A stretch of DNA of 51,570 nucleotides from Rachicladosporium sp. CCFEE 5018. Lineage: Eukaryota; Ascomycota; Dothideomycetes; Cladosporiales; Cladosporiaceae. The translations under genes and the position numbers were made by a program. The stretch is taken from assembly GCA_002077045.2 (NCBI GenBank), contig KZ111148.1, positions 320,701-372,270 of the forward strand. The letters are read 5' to 3'. Positions within the stretch are counted from its first letter, which is position 1, and every line of letters begins with the position of its first letter. The notes beneath the pieces were generated by a model, which was given only the letters and a program-made list of their open reading frames with translations, did not search any database and was not told the DNA's origin. Below, in pieces: positions 39,597 to 50,449 of the stretch.

Positions 39597-40571
39597 CTAC
39601 CACTTCGCCAACTCCGTCTGAGTCCACTCCCACAATTTCGCCGCCAGCTTCTGGTCTCGCGCCAAAGCCGTGGTTCTCTTGGCCTTGATACCAATGGGCT
39701 CGTAGTACATCCCATTCACCACGCCCTTCGCCGTAGCAGCCCAGCACTGCGCAAAGTGCCCCTTCTCGACTGGCGTTGTCTTGCCGAGATTGATGAGCAA
39801 CACGGGCAAACGTGTGAGGAGCGTCGTGTTCTCGAACAATCCAGTGAGAATTACACCAGGATGGATGGACACACAGGTGATCTCTGGGTAATGCGAAGCG
39901 AGCTCATCGGTGTAGAGCATCTGCGCGAGCTTCGATTGACCGTAGCGAGCCCATTTGTTCAGCAGACCGAGGTTCGCTTGGCTGGACTTGAGTGTGGCGA
40001 AGTCGATGCCTTGGGACGGCGCTTGTTGGTAGGCAATTGAGGTCATGTTGATGACTCGGACGTCCGCACCAGGGAGTTTAGCAGTATGTTGCAGAAGTGG
40101 AAGGAGCAGCTTCACCAGAAGTGCGTGACCTAGATGATTCGTGGCGAACTGAATCTCATAGCCCTCAGTGCTGGTGGCGGGAGGCACAGCCATAATTCCA
40201 GCGTTCAGCATGAAAATGTCCAGGCGGTCCGTCGTCGACTTGATGGTTGTAGCGCATTCTTGGACTGATGCGAGCGAGGATATATCGCAGCGAACGAACG
40301 TGACCTTGACGTTCGGCGACTGCTTACGAACGTCCTCGATCAACGCATTCGCGCTCTTCTCGTTTCGACCGCTGAAGATAATCTGGGCGGGCTCATGTTT
40401 GGCGAGTGCTCGGATGGAGCCTGATCCCAGACCGGCGGTACCTGTTGCAAATACTGTCAGTGCTGCAGTGGGCTGTTCCAGCTGGGAGATCGACCTACCA
40501 CCAGTGATCAAGATGACTTTACCCGCTAAGCTCGGGATGTCCTTGTCGGGATTGAAGTTGATGGAAGACAT
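39597..40571 (-). CDS. short-chain dehydrogenase/reductase, copy 2
   Basis: Exons 40571-40499 and 40441-39597 give 305 residues, the same as copy 1. The intron here is 57 bp (40442-40498, GTAGGT, CACTGAC branch, CAACAG) instead of 61 bp. Because 57 is a multiple of three and stop-free, unspliced RNA would still be translatable with 19 extra residues inserted into the TGxxxGxG loop, which would spoil cofactor binding. NAG, the Ser region and YxxxK are intact. Differences from copy 1 cluster near the C-terminus (KGVVNGMYYEPIGIKAKRTT), a substrate-side region in SDRs. Confidence 0.9.
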   Translation of the reverse strand: MSSINFNPDKDIPSLAGKVILITGGRSISQLEQPTAALTVFATGTAGLGSGSIRALAKHEPAQIIFSGRNEKSANALIEDVRKQSPNVKVTFVRCDISSLASVQECATTIKSTTDRLDIFMLNAGIMAVPPATSTEGYEIQFATNHLGHALLVKLLLPLLQHTAKLPGADVRVINMTSIAYQQAPSQGIDFATLKSSQANLGLLNKWARYGQSKLAQMLYTDELASHYPEITCVSIHPGVILTGLFENTTLLTRLPVLLINLGKTTPVEKGHFAQCWAATAKGVVNGMYYEPIGIKAKRTTALARDQKLAAKLWEWTQTELAKW

Positions 40572-41486
40572 TATTGTTGATCGAGACGAATGGTGGCCGA
40601 TTGACTCGAGTGTCTATGTGAAGAGGTGCTGTGTTCCTTCTATTGTTGAAAAGATGTCTGGACGATCTGAGAGCTGTCTGATGCAAGGGGAATGATGGAT
40701 GTGATAAGTGATGAAAGAAACCGGGACTCAAGCTTGCCTTATCAATGCTGGATGTGATCACCCCGCTGCTGGCTGTATGTGTCGACGCGGCCCATCTTGA
40801 GCGCCGTCTATAGTTCACGGCCGTGATGCTCGCAGTCAGGTATCGCCACGGTAAAGGCGTTGCAGGTCACCATGGGGAACTTGATGTGTGGAGGAACTCT
40901 GTCACGGCGCCGACTCCATCGCTTGGCGATGGGCAAGTACGGCCGAGAGAGGAATGACGTTTCGAGGTACGTCGTCCAACCTGTCCCATGCACTGCTGTC
41001 ATGCCGCCTGCTGCGTTCATGCCGTGCGGCGATACTGCCATGTACAAGGTACTGAAAGAACCCCCCCAGCAGACCGTCAGTCAGAGGAAGTCATCGTAAC
41101 GCAGCGCCGCATCAATGGCACTGGCCTAAGCCAAGCACTGCTAAAGGCTTACCTTGCTTACGGTATTCGACCTAGCTCCTCTCCGCTATTGCTCCGGCCA
41201 CATCTCTCAGGCGGGGCTCGACGGACGCGTGAATGTTTATAAGCTCACACGTCATGCTGTTGTAGCAGTAGAAGAGGCGATCTTTCCAATGCCATCTGGG
41301 GTAAGTGCACTTCCCCGATTCCTGTCCACTCGCATCACAGTCCCCCTCTACCTCCGAAGTCGAACCCACCAGGTCCCTAGACCAAGCTCGATCGGAAAGA
41401 TCGAAAACCGGAGTCGTCAGCCTATCAGAAGATACTGGCGCACCGCGATCCCCGAAGTACCTGGATCCATCCGACGAAAGAGCACC
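40572..41486. promoter_or_regulatory. bidirectional promoter region of SDR and Fe-ADH, copy 2
   Basis: Equivalent of 10230-11149, with the TTTATAA box at 41236-41242 and both palindromes retained. The stretch 40.73-41.15 kb differs from copy 1 by only a few percent apart from small indels around 40.98-41.01 kb. Confidence 0.55.
40815..40826. promoter_or_regulatory. perfect 12-bp palindrome TCACGGCCGTGA, copy 2
   Basis: Exact counterpart of 10473-10484, at nearly the same distance from the SDR start. Candidate Zn2Cys6 regulator site; inference only. Confidence 0.4.
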
Positions 41487-42623
41487 ATGACAGAGTCCTC
41501 AACGAACCCACTGGCTGGCTTGTGGAGACCGACCCATCTCCAGCGCTTGCACTATGGTCCTGAGAGCGTGAAGCAGCACCTGCTGGAATGCCTCCCTACA
41601 GAGTCCAGCAAAGCCTTCATTATCACGGGCAACTCGCTCGCCACCAAGACGCAGCTCATCAAGCAGGTCGAGTCTCAGCTTGGGTCGAGACATGCAGGCA
41701 CGTTCAGCAAGATCGGCCAACACGCTCCCATAGCCGAGCTCGATGAGGCGACTGAGATAGTCAAGAAGGACAGCAGCATCGATACCATCATCTCGATCGG
41801 CGGCGGATCACCAATCGACTCGGCGAAAGCGATCTCCTACCGCCTGCATGAGCAGAACGGGAAATTCCTGCATCACATCGCGATTCCGACAACGCTTAGT
41901 GCAGCAGAATGCACCATGAACGCTGGCTACACGGATAAGAGCGGGCTGAAGACAGGCGTGGCAGCGCCTGAGCTGGTGCCCAGCGCAGTGATATACGACT
42001 CGAAGTTCGCGCTCGAGACACCACCCTGGTTGTTGTTGAGCACGGCTATGCGGGCTATGGACCATGCCATGGAGTTGATGTACCATCCCACGAGTACCGA
42101 GATGCCATGTAAGCAGCTTGCACTTAGCGCCGCGAGCGAGCTATTCAATTATCTGCCGAAGTATAAGAGGGATCCGAAGAACGAAGAGTATATCACACAT
42201 TTGCAGCTGGCATCATTTGCGTCTCTGGGCTTTGTCGGGTTGAACATCAAAGGCGGTCTTGGTCTGTCCCATCCTTTGGGCTACGCGCTTGGGTCTCCAT
42301 ACGGCATACCGCATGGCATCACCTCATGCCTAACGCTCGGACACGTAGTGAAGCTGAAGGCTCAATCGTCAGATGCAGATGCGGCGCAGATCGCAAGGAT
42401 GGCACCGTTCATTGGCTTGACGCGTACGAACGACAACAAGAAAGATGCGTTGGCTGTTGGTGATGCGATCCTGGACTTAGTGAAACTCCTGGATTTGAAG
42501 ACCACGCTGACCGAGAAGGGAGTGAGTAAGGATGAAGTGCACACGGTTGTGAAGACGGCTACGAGACAGGAGAGCGGTCCGATATATGATCATGTGAGGG
42601 CATTAGTAGAGGGACTGTATTGA
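41487..42623 (+). CDS. iron-containing alcohol dehydrogenase / maleylacetate reductase-like, copy 2
   Basis: 378 residues, four differences from copy 1 over the core (HAGT for HVGT, FNYL for FIYL, SHPLGY for SHTLGY, HTVV for HTIV). The SHPLGY change sits next to a metal-binding His, which itself is kept. ISIGGGSPIDSAKA, MDHAMEL and IPHGI are intact, so activity is expected. An ATG at 41289 again gives a basic leader as an alternative start. The first 600 coding bases are nearly identical to copy 1, and the 3' half diverges mostly at synonymous sites. Confidence 0.85.
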   Translation: MTESSTNPLAGLWRPTHLQRLHYGPESVKQHLLECLPTESSKAFIITGNSLATKTQLIKQVESQLGSRHAGTFSKIGQHAPIAELDEATEIVKKDSSIDTIISIGGGSPIDSAKAISYRLHEQNGKFLHHIAIPTTLSAAECTMNAGYTDKSGLKTGVAAPELVPSAVIYDSKFALETPPWLLLSTAMRAMDHAMELMYHPTSTEMPCKQLALSAASELFNYLPKYKRDPKNEEYITHLQLASFASLGFVGLNIKGGLGLSHPLGYALGSPYGIPHGITSCLTLGHVVKLKAQSSDADAAQIARMAPFIGLTRTNDNKKDALAVGDAILDLVKLLDLKTTLTEKGVSKDEVHTVVKTATRQESGPIYDHVRALVEGLY

Positions 42624-42827
42624 GGGAATGCTTGAATGCAACGCAGCGGTGTCCCTCTCGTGATGTGCGAGCTACAGATGAGGTATTCCTTCCAATGCAG
42701 CGAGGGTAAGTCGCGCCTTCCCATGAGGTAGGTCAGGTGAGTATTTCGCATCTCATTTCATTCCCACTCTCACTGATCGGACGCCTGTGAGACGACACCA
42801 CTAAAGCCTCACGGAAAGCACATCACA

Positions 42828-43172
42828 ATGGCGACCATCACTCACAACGTCACCATCACTCATCAAACGGTCATTACTCACTACACGACCATCGCTCACT
42901 CCGCCCCCTCCCCTCACTCTCTCGCCCTCACTTCCGGCCCTTCGGCCTTTCCGACTCAGAATGTCGGCGACAATACCAAGGATGTGACAGTTGCGAAAGT
43001 TTACTGGACTGATGAGACGAATACGATAAAAGACTGCACGCCATTCCTCCCTGTCGTGGCATCACTGGAGCGAGTTGTCAAAGAAATCGACTCGCGTCAT
43101 CCGCATCTGCCCTGGGACCGCATGCTACTGATATCATGCGGTGATCTTGCTACGCACGTCGACATGCATTGA
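42828..43172 (+). CDS. small hypothetical protein with THxxTITH repeats, copy 2
   Basis: 114-codon homologue of the ORF at 12487. The repeat region is ITHNVTITHQTVITHYTTIA. It continues past the point where copy 1 stops, with RMLLISCGDLATHVDMH. The alignment is free of indels for about 290 bp despite roughly one change in seven bases. Function unknown; no signal peptide. Confidence 0.35.
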   Translation: MATITHNVTITHQTVITHYTTIAHSAPSPHSLALTSGPSAFPTQNVGDNTKDVTVAKVYWTDETNTIKDCTPFLPVVASLERVVKEIDSRHPHLPWDRMLLISCGDLATHVDMH

Positions 43173-44493
43173 TCGTTGCGCTACTTGCGATCTGGTAATT
43201 CTAGCCCAAGACTCTCGCGAACGCGTATTGTGAATCGAGGTTCCAACTCCGGTGTGGCGTGCGCAGTTGCTGCACTGCGATACGGTATGTTGCTTACGTC
43301 GTGATCGACTGGTGGAACCCAGTGGGAGGCAATCCGCGTGGTGAATCTGCGCAGCGCTGCTCGTTAGGGGCGCAGAGCCTGACGGCAACATTTGCTTCAA
43401 CTCAAGGATATTCGTCGAGCCTCGGCAGTGGCGGCAAGAGTGCCGCCACGGGCTACCGCCGTGCTTGCCGTGGTATCTTAGTCACCGCGACAAGGCCAGT
43501 GAGAGCAGAGTCGTTGAGCACGAGACGTTGACGTTGACGGTCGCCTAGCGCGCCTTGGCCAGGTCCAACACGTCCAGAGGGTCCCCACACTGTCCCATGT
43601 CTGCAGCGCTCAGAGCACGCAAGCGCTGATATGGTGTGCATCAGTGTTGGTGTCCTAAGATATGGCGTACCTTCGTGAGACCGCCCTGGTGTCGTCACCC
43701 TGTGAAGTGCCCATGCCCTAAGCTTTACCCGACGAAGAGCGTTGCCAATACCTGAAGCTTGCTATCAAGCGAGGTCATACAGTCGTTCTGACCCAACGAC
43801 ACCACATATAGACAGCGTATAAGGCAGTCGTTCTAGCTTGCCCTTGGCTAGGTTAGCGGTGTTCATCAGCTGGTTTGCCGCTGCACTTTGTGTCCTGGGC
43901 CAAGCAGCAGGTAACGGCCTTTGTGATAGCCTCCCCAACGCCAAACAAAGTACACGATCACACCCCCGCCAACGGTTCATCCCCCACCCCACCCCACCCC
44001 CGGCTGGATGACACACAGCCTTCTCCCTCCAGGTTGTCTGCCCCAAAGTCCGCAGATGCTATCCGATCGGCATGCGAGGTTCCTCGCAATCTGCCATTAG
44101 AGGCGTAGGCGGCGACGGCGTTTCCAAGCGACTTGCAGCATCGTCTTTTACCGACCTTGTCCTTTCCACGTTGCTCTCATCGCTTCCAGTCGAGTTCGAT
44201 AAAGATGTTGCCGAAGTGAAGGCGTCGGACAGTGAAGTTGACGAAATGATGGGGACCAGCGCTGCGCTGCCAGTGACGGTGCACCTTGCGATTTCATAGT
44301 CTTCGCAATGTGGACGATGGCTATTGCAGTGAACGCCATTGGAGTGTGAAAACTTGCCGGTCGAGTTGCGAGCGAAGGCTCCGTGTCTGAGGTTTGGTTG
44401 CGCTGATATCGGTCTCTGGAATGGATCTCAGATGCTTGCTAGGGCTTATGCTTGCGTACTTGAGTAGTACTTCTCAAGTAGGATAGCGTAGCT
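43173..44493. other. copy-2-specific non-coding segment
   Basis: About 1.3 kb with no counterpart in copy 1. It includes a C-rich low-complexity patch near 43.97-44.01 kb. Short open frames have no domains. It forms the downstream flank of the HET gene. Confidence 0.45.
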
Positions 44494-46621
44494 CTAGATC
44501 ATCTTAAGCTTACGTGGGACAGTATTCTTGAAAGCAGACCTTTGAATACACTGCCGAGCCTCCGATAGCTCAAGTAGTGCATCAAAATCTCCGAGCTCCT
44601 CTACCTCGTGATCCTGCGGCGGCTCAAATACAAATATTCCGACCCTGAAGAATTCCCAGTCATCCTTTGTAGCGAGTAGCAGCCCCGAGGGGCCTCTGCC
44701 AGTGCTTTCGTCGAAGCAACAGATCTGGAGAGTGAATATTCTAGCACCTTCGATCCTGGACGCTAGTTCTTCGTCCCAGAAATCGAGCTGAACGTTTGCA
44801 TCATCAAGGGAAAGATCATCGGTTTGTCCTGATACTAGTCCTGATGCCGTTTCCAATACAGTTTCCTGTACTCGTCCTTGCACAACTAGGGATCCAGATC
44901 GTACAGCGCCGAACGGCGCCTGCGGATGAGCGGGTTCGATTATATGTAACAAGAGTTGGAACGTTGAATCGGAGTCGGTGAATGAATGATCGAACCAGTC
45001 GATCTGTCCAACACGAGAAGCCCATGACCATGAAGGCGCGCAATAGGCTCGGAATTCGCCTTGCCTAAAGGGCTGCGCGGAGGACCATAGTAGTCCTAGT
45101 GGAAGGTGTGATTTCCAGAGGCCTGCGAGGTAGTAGTCATCTGATGTTCGAGCCCAAGTCTGAGCCACTCCAGATATTGCCGGCAGTTTGTCGAAGCCCT
45201 GTGTTAGATCGCGACAAGTATATTGCTCAACGATGTTCATCCAGTCTCTGCAATTCCTATCGTTGGCGCGGATGCCTGTGTAGATCTGGTAGAATTCGTC
45301 AAGGTTGCGAACATGTTCAGACGGCAGCACGCTGGTGTTGTCGTTCTCATGCATAGCATTGACCCTACAAGACCAGTGCAGCTCGTAGTCAGTGAAGCGA
45401 AGTACTCGGCGAGCAAGGAGATGTTCTTGAAGAGTCCAAGCGCGGTCATCAATCGGGGAACGCACCTCCCCCTTATAGAGTGTGACGGATCCAAGCCTTC
45501 CGGACGGCGAGGCGAAGGGAATTTTGAACCCGATCGTTGCTGGAGCAGGAAGAGAGGATTGATGAAGAAAGCCTTGCTTGCAGTGACTTGCTCTACTAGC
45601 TGAGATTGTGATGAAAGAATTTGCGTATATCGAATGCATTTGCGCAACTTCGATTGCTTTGTCTTCCGGGCAGTCTTGACGAATGCAAAGACTATCTATC
45701 CAGATCCATCTAATTCCAAGACCCCATACAACTTGGACAGCGTCGTGGAGGGTTTGTGGAAGAAACAAAGCCGAGATCTCACCGTCCAGCGTAATTTGTA
45801 AGCTAGAATCCAACTGCGACTCCTGCAAGCCTCCCCAGCAGTATGATAGAGTCGCGTACTTCATGGCAGCACGGTCATGCCCGGGAGATGCTGTCAGACG
45901 AAGGCGGACACATAGTCCGCTCCCTTCACTAGACGCATCAATTTCAAGCAGCCTCGTAGGAAGAAACGGCGGGCCCAGCAGTAGACAATCTTCATGCCCA
46001 CTCTCGCACTCCAGAAGGCGTTGCTTTGCCCATGATGCTGATTTTTCTCCTTTCAAGTCGTTCATGAACGGTCGAATCCGGACGCTCTCCGCTGCTGCGT
46101 CGCCTGCTCTATTGTTAGCCTTATCAACTGGTCCTAGGTTTAGAGGGTCAAGCAACTCTTCTTGAATGTATACCTTGATAAGCTAAGACTAGATATGCAA
46201 GAGTCTTCTGCAAGGGCTGTTGCGTGTCTCCCGGCAATTCACCCTTCGCACACCTCCATTGGCCATTGGCCGTTTCTAGGTGCCCGGTATGATCACTGAA
46301 GAACAGCTCAAAAATCCAATTCTCTGGCGAAAAGCAGGGCGGCTCGACTCCTTCTTCGCATCTATACGAGTCCAGAATCCCCGTGAGCGAGCTTAGGGCA
46401 TCCTCAAAAAAGGCACAGCCGTTAGAGGCGCCGTCTACCACTCGTGAAGCTCGATATCTGAGAGTAGTTCCGGAGGAAAGGTCAAAATTTATCTTACGTC
46501 TTCTGAGGTCAGGATCAAGCTCCTGTAAGCAGCAGAAATGGCACGAATGGATGGACTCTTGAAGACTTGAACCAGCTGTTCTAGGGTTCTCCCCCGAGTG
46601 AATATCCTGTCTGTCACTCAT
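44494..46621 (-). CDS. HET-domain (heterokaryon incompatibility) protein
   Basis: HET proteins mediate non-self recognition and cell death on hyphal fusion. Exon 1 (46621-46174) encodes a Cys-containing N-terminus (SCHFCCLQELDPDLRRR). An intron with donor GTATAC at 46173 ends at 46134 (40 bp) or 46104 (70 bp, CTAAC branch); both keep frame. Exon 2 runs to 44494, for about 685 residues. The HET domain is clear: MKYATLSYCWGG, IRWIWIDSLCIRQDCPEDK, AQMHSIYANSFITISASRAS, then DDRAWTLQEHLLARRVLRF. YELHWSC and APSWSWASRVG are typical downstream motifs. It is found only in copy 2, is visibly less GC-rich than its neighbours and is flanked by non-homologous DNA, which suggests a later insertion or a loss from copy 1. 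Confidence 0.88.
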
Positions 46622-46880
46622 CGTAGCCCGACGTTAGTATTCACATAAACACTCGCGATGATGTAGCTTGCGCAAGTCTCCATATTGTTGCGATCACGAC
46701 GAAGTAATGTCTTGTGACAACTATTGAATTAGCATTCGCCTCACAAGGGCATAGTCATCGGCGAGACCTTACCCCGACAAGCTTGTTACTAATTTAGCAC
46801 CAAGATGGGCATTGCTAAATACAAAGTAGATAGCTGCAGCTTTAGATGAGAAGAGTATATGGAGCACGGTATCGACCTTT

Positions 46881-47498
46881 TCACAGCTTCTGACCTGATC
46901 CCCCCCCTTCCCTCGCATCACTCTCCATCTCCTCCCTCAGCCAACTCGCCTCCTTCTCCATTACCTCCATAGTCCTCGGCTTCCTCTCTTCGTCCTTCGC
47001 CCACTCGCCCGATTTCCTCTCGCCTCCCTCAACTTCACCCTGATGCTTCCCCACATCTCCTTCCTCGCCCTCAAGCCACTCATGCACTTTGTCCTCACGC
47101 CCAGCATCGTCCTTCAGCCGCGGTATCACATGACAATGGACATGCTTCACGCTCTGTCCTGCTGCCTCCCCATCCTGCACCGCGATATTGAACGCATCTG
47201 CCTTGTAGAGCCGTTTGAGTGTTTTTTGCACGCGGGTGACGGTCAAGAAGAGATCCGAGAGTTCTTCGTGCGAGAGGTCTGAGAGGAAGGGTTTGACTCG
47301 TAAGGGCGAGACGAGAATATGGCCAGGGAGGAGGGGTTTGAGGTTTACGAGAGCGAAGGAGTGGGGAGTTGTGTGGAAGACCTACCTCGTACTCAGCTAC
47401 GTGTTGGGTGTAGGTGATGGGTGCTATGTGCGGACCTGGGAGGTCACGTTAAAGGTACCGAAGTGGATTGTGCGGCCTGGGAAGGGCGGCATGGTCAT
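46881..47498 (-). CDS. HNT2: HIT-family hydrolase, FHIT/Hnt2-like, copy 2
   Basis: Exons 47498-47436 and 47381-46881, 187 residues. The 54-bp intron (47382-47435) is identical base for base to that of copy 1, including the unusual GTCCGC donor. HVHCHVIPR and QDGEAAGQSVKH are intact, so catalysis is expected. Differences concentrate in the Glu/Lys-rich C-terminal tail (EMESDAREGGGSGQKL). It lies immediately next to the private HET-containing segment. Confidence 0.88.
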
Positions 47499-47939
47499 GT
47501 TGATAACCTCTAGCAGTGACTCGGTGAGATGTCGACAATCTTGAACGGTATCAAAGTCGAGTCCAGTCGAGTCGTGAACCCTCACTTCCATTACGTGCAC
47601 GTCCCTCGAAGTCAGCGCTAGCACATGCAGCTACATTGGAAGGATCCCATGCTCAGCTTCCCCATTGACGACCTCTTCTGACCGCTCCATCCCTCTCTTA
47701 CCACCACACACTCCCCCGAGTCACCGTCCAACTCAATCCTGGCTCCTCTCGGCTCACAGTCCCCTCTCCGCCGGCGTCCCTTCCTCCTTCTCCTCCTCTC
47801 CCTCATCTCGATCCTGGCTCTCTACCACCTAGCACCCCGTCTCCGGACCGCAGTAACCCAACTCACACTCCCGAAAGCACCGTTCAGCTTTCCCATAGCT
47901 CGTCCCATAGCTTCCTCGAGACCACTGACAGCGTCCACC
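47499..47939 (+). promoter_or_regulatory. HIT/M3 divergent upstream region with decayed leader, copy 2
   Basis: Counterpart of 15054-15494. The same hydrophobic leader (SPLRRRPFLLLLLSLISILA) is encoded in frame with the peptidase. The ATG at 47649 is in the leader frame here but is followed after ten codons by TGA where copy 1 has CGA. Confidence 0.45.
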
Positions 47940-50084
47940 ATGGCGCCGGCGAAGTTCAAGAAACCGCCTCAGGCGCCGCCGTTGTTCACGCATACGCCGG
48001 AGAGTCTGATGAAGGATACGGACAGGCTGTTGTCGAAGAGTAAAGGGCTCATTGACAGGATTGTAGCTGAGGTGAAGCCCGAGAGCGCAGAGTTCAAGGA
48101 TGTGCTTCTCCCCATGGCACAGGACGACAATGAGATGAGTCTCGAGTCGCACATTATTGGCTTCTACCAGGCTGTGTCTACAGATGCGAAGTTACGAGAC
48201 GCGAGTACGGAGACGGAGAAGAAGATGGACGAGTACTCCATTGAGGCGAGCATGAGGGAGGATATCTTTGGCTTGGTGGACGCGGTGTTCAAGAAGCAGA
48301 AAGATGACTCCAAGCTGGATGCTGAGAGTCGAAGGCTGCTGGAGAAGGACCACAAGAGCTATGTTCGTATGGGTCTTGGGATCCCGGCTGGGGAGAAGCG
48401 GGACAGGTTCAAGGCGATCAAGAAGCGGTTGTCGGAGTTGAGTATTACGTTTCAGAAGAACTTGAACGAGGAGTCTGGTGGAATCTGGTTCACGCCGGAG
48501 GAACTTGATGGTGTGCCGGAGGATGTCACGAGTGGCTTGAAGAAGGGTGAGGGCGAAAATGCAGGGAAGATGTACTTGACGTTCAAGTACCCGGACCTGT
48601 TCCCGACGCAGAAGTACTGCAAGGTGCAGGCGACGAGAAAGAAGGTCTTTCTCGGGAACGAAAACAAGTGCAACGCCAATGTCGAGCTCTTCAAAGAGGC
48701 GATCGTCTTGCGAGACGAGGCTGCTCGACTGCTTGGCTATCCAGACCACGCCACATTCCGCATCGAAGACAAGATGGCGAAGACGCCAGCGACTGTTGAC
48801 GACTTTCTCGGTGATCTGAAGAAGCGACTTGCGCCGGGTGGCGACAAGGAGATTGCGAAGCTAAAGGAGCTCAAGAAGGCTGAGACTGGTGAGGCAGACC
48901 AGTACTTCTTGTGGGATCATCGATTCTACGATACGCTTATGCTGGAGAGGGATTTCCAGCTTGATCAGAATAAGATCGCTGAGTACTTTCCGCTGCAGAG
49001 TAGTATCGAGGGTATGCTTAAGATCTTCGAGGAGCTGTTTGGTCTACACTTCGTCAAGATCGATGGCGAAGATCGGGCTGCCATATCAGAGACAGGCAAA
49101 GGCGACGACATTGTATGGCACCAAGACGTCCAGGTGTTCTCGGTCTGGGACGACGATGCTGAGGGATCTGGCTTTGTGGGCTACCTCTATCTCGACTTGC
49201 ATCCTCGTGATGGCAAGTATGGCCACGCAGCGAACTTCAACCTACAGCCCGGCTTCATCAACGAGAATGGCACGCGAAGATTCCCGGCGACTGCCCTTGT
49301 TTGCAACTTCTCAAAGCCGACACCGAAGAAGCCTAGCTTGCTGAAGCATGACGAGGTGGTCACTCTGTTCCACGAGCTTGGTCATGGTATCCACGACCTG
49401 GTCTCCAGAACGATCTACTCTCGCTTCCACGGCACATCCACCGTCCGCGATTTCGTTGAAGCACCAAGCCAGATGCTTGAGAATTGGTGCTGGACACCCT
49501 CACAGATCGCAGGCTTGAGCAAACACTGGTCGTATCTCTCCGATGACTACGCGGCAGCCTACAAAGCTTCCGCGAATACGGACAAGCTTCCTGCCGAAAC
49601 GATGCCCGACGATCTAATCAAGAGCATCATCAGCACCCGTCACATCAACGATGCCCTTTTCAACCTCCGCCAGCTACACTTCGGCATGTTCGACATGAGC
49701 GTCCACGAACCCAAAAGCCACGCCGCGATCGAAGACCTCGATGCCAGCGCCCTCTACAACCGCCTCCGCAAAGAGATCAGCCACATCGATGGCCCAGAAG
49801 CGCTTGGCGAAGACTACAACTGGGGCAACGGCCAGGCAACATTCGGTCATCTGATCGGTGGCTATGATGCGGGGTACTATGGCTACCTTAGCAGCCAAGT
49901 GTATAGTACTGATATGTTTTACTCGGTGTTCAAGAAGGATCCGATGGATGGGAAGGAGGGGCGACGGTATAGGCACATGGTGCTTGAGAAAGGTGGGAGC
50001 CAAGATGAGATGCAGACGCTTGAGGCATTCCTCGGGAGAAAGCCGAGTACGAAGCCGTTCCTAGAGGAGCTGGGCGTCGCATGA
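47940..50084 (+). CDS. PRD1: M3 family metallopeptidase (thimet oligopeptidase/saccharolysin-like), copy 2
   Basis: 714 residues from ATG 47940 in a CCACCATGG context, with the zinc motif HELGH and all catalytic residues of copy 1. Protein differences are few (FKK for FKR, EASM for ETSM, SETGK for SESGK, DDDA for DDEA, RRFPA for RRYPA). At the DNA level the central third (about 49.03-49.65 kb) differs at about one base in eight, nearly all silent, while the last 400 bases are almost identical. Confidence 0.93.
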   Translation: MAPAKFKKPPQAPPLFTHTPESLMKDTDRLLSKSKGLIDRIVAEVKPESAEFKDVLLPMAQDDNEMSLESHIIGFYQAVSTDAKLRDASTETEKKMDEYSIEASMREDIFGLVDAVFKKQKDDSKLDAESRRLLEKDHKSYVRMGLGIPAGEKRDRFKAIKKRLSELSITFQKNLNEESGGIWFTPEELDGVPEDVTSGLKKGEGENAGKMYLTFKYPDLFPTQKYCKVQATRKKVFLGNENKCNANVELFKEAIVLRDEAARLLGYPDHATFRIEDKMAKTPATVDDFLGDLKKRLAPGGDKEIAKLKELKKAETGEADQYFLWDHRFYDTLMLERDFQLDQNKIAEYFPLQSSIEGMLKIFEELFGLHFVKIDGEDRAAISETGKGDDIVWHQDVQVFSVWDDDAEGSGFVGYLYLDLHPRDGKYGHAANFNLQPGFINENGTRRFPATALVCNFSKPTPKKPSLLKHDEVVTLFHELGHGIHDLVSRTIYSRFHGTSTVRDFVEAPSQMLENWCWTPSQIAGLSKHWSYLSDDYAAAYKASANTDKLPAETMPDDLIKSIISTRHINDALFNLRQLHFGMFDMSVHEPKSHAAIEDLDASALYNRLRKEISHIDGPEALGEDYNWGNGQATFGHLIGGYDAGYYGYLSSQVYSTDMFYSVFKKDPMDGKEGRRYRHMVLEKGGSQDEMQTLEAFLGRKPSTKPFLEELGVA

Positions 50085-50449
50085 TGATGCTGATGATGAT
50101 GAAGGACGTGGTGGCGATGTATCTTACAGGCACTTATCTCAGGCATGTAGATATATAAGCCATCTCGGCTTATGGTACTTGGTACTTGATGGTACGTCCG
50201 GTAGTTCCAGCCGCGGCCGGGTGTGTGGGTTCGTGACTGGCAGTGTGGTGGTTGTGGGTGTGAGGTGAGCAGGGTCCAAGCTCCCGCCCATGTCATCACA
50301 CGGCAGCCGCAGCAGGCCACCAGCGACTGCAGCAACAGTGAGCCGTAACAACATCTGCTGTCTCACCTACTACCTGAACCACTACATTCACCTCACATAC
50401 CCCATCTCACTCTCCACGACTGACGACTTAACGACCTGTCCTTCAGCGC
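50085..50449. promoter_or_regulatory. intergenic region upstream of acyl-CoA ligase, copy 2
   Basis: Equivalent of 17640-18004; similar apart from a more divergent stretch at 50.34-50.41 kb. Presumed ligase promoter; no gene. Confidence 0.45.

Noticed and set aside
43453..44339. Possible transposon remnant beside the HET gene
   Set aside because: No transposase or integrase motif and no terminal repeats could be found by eye; only C-rich low complexity.
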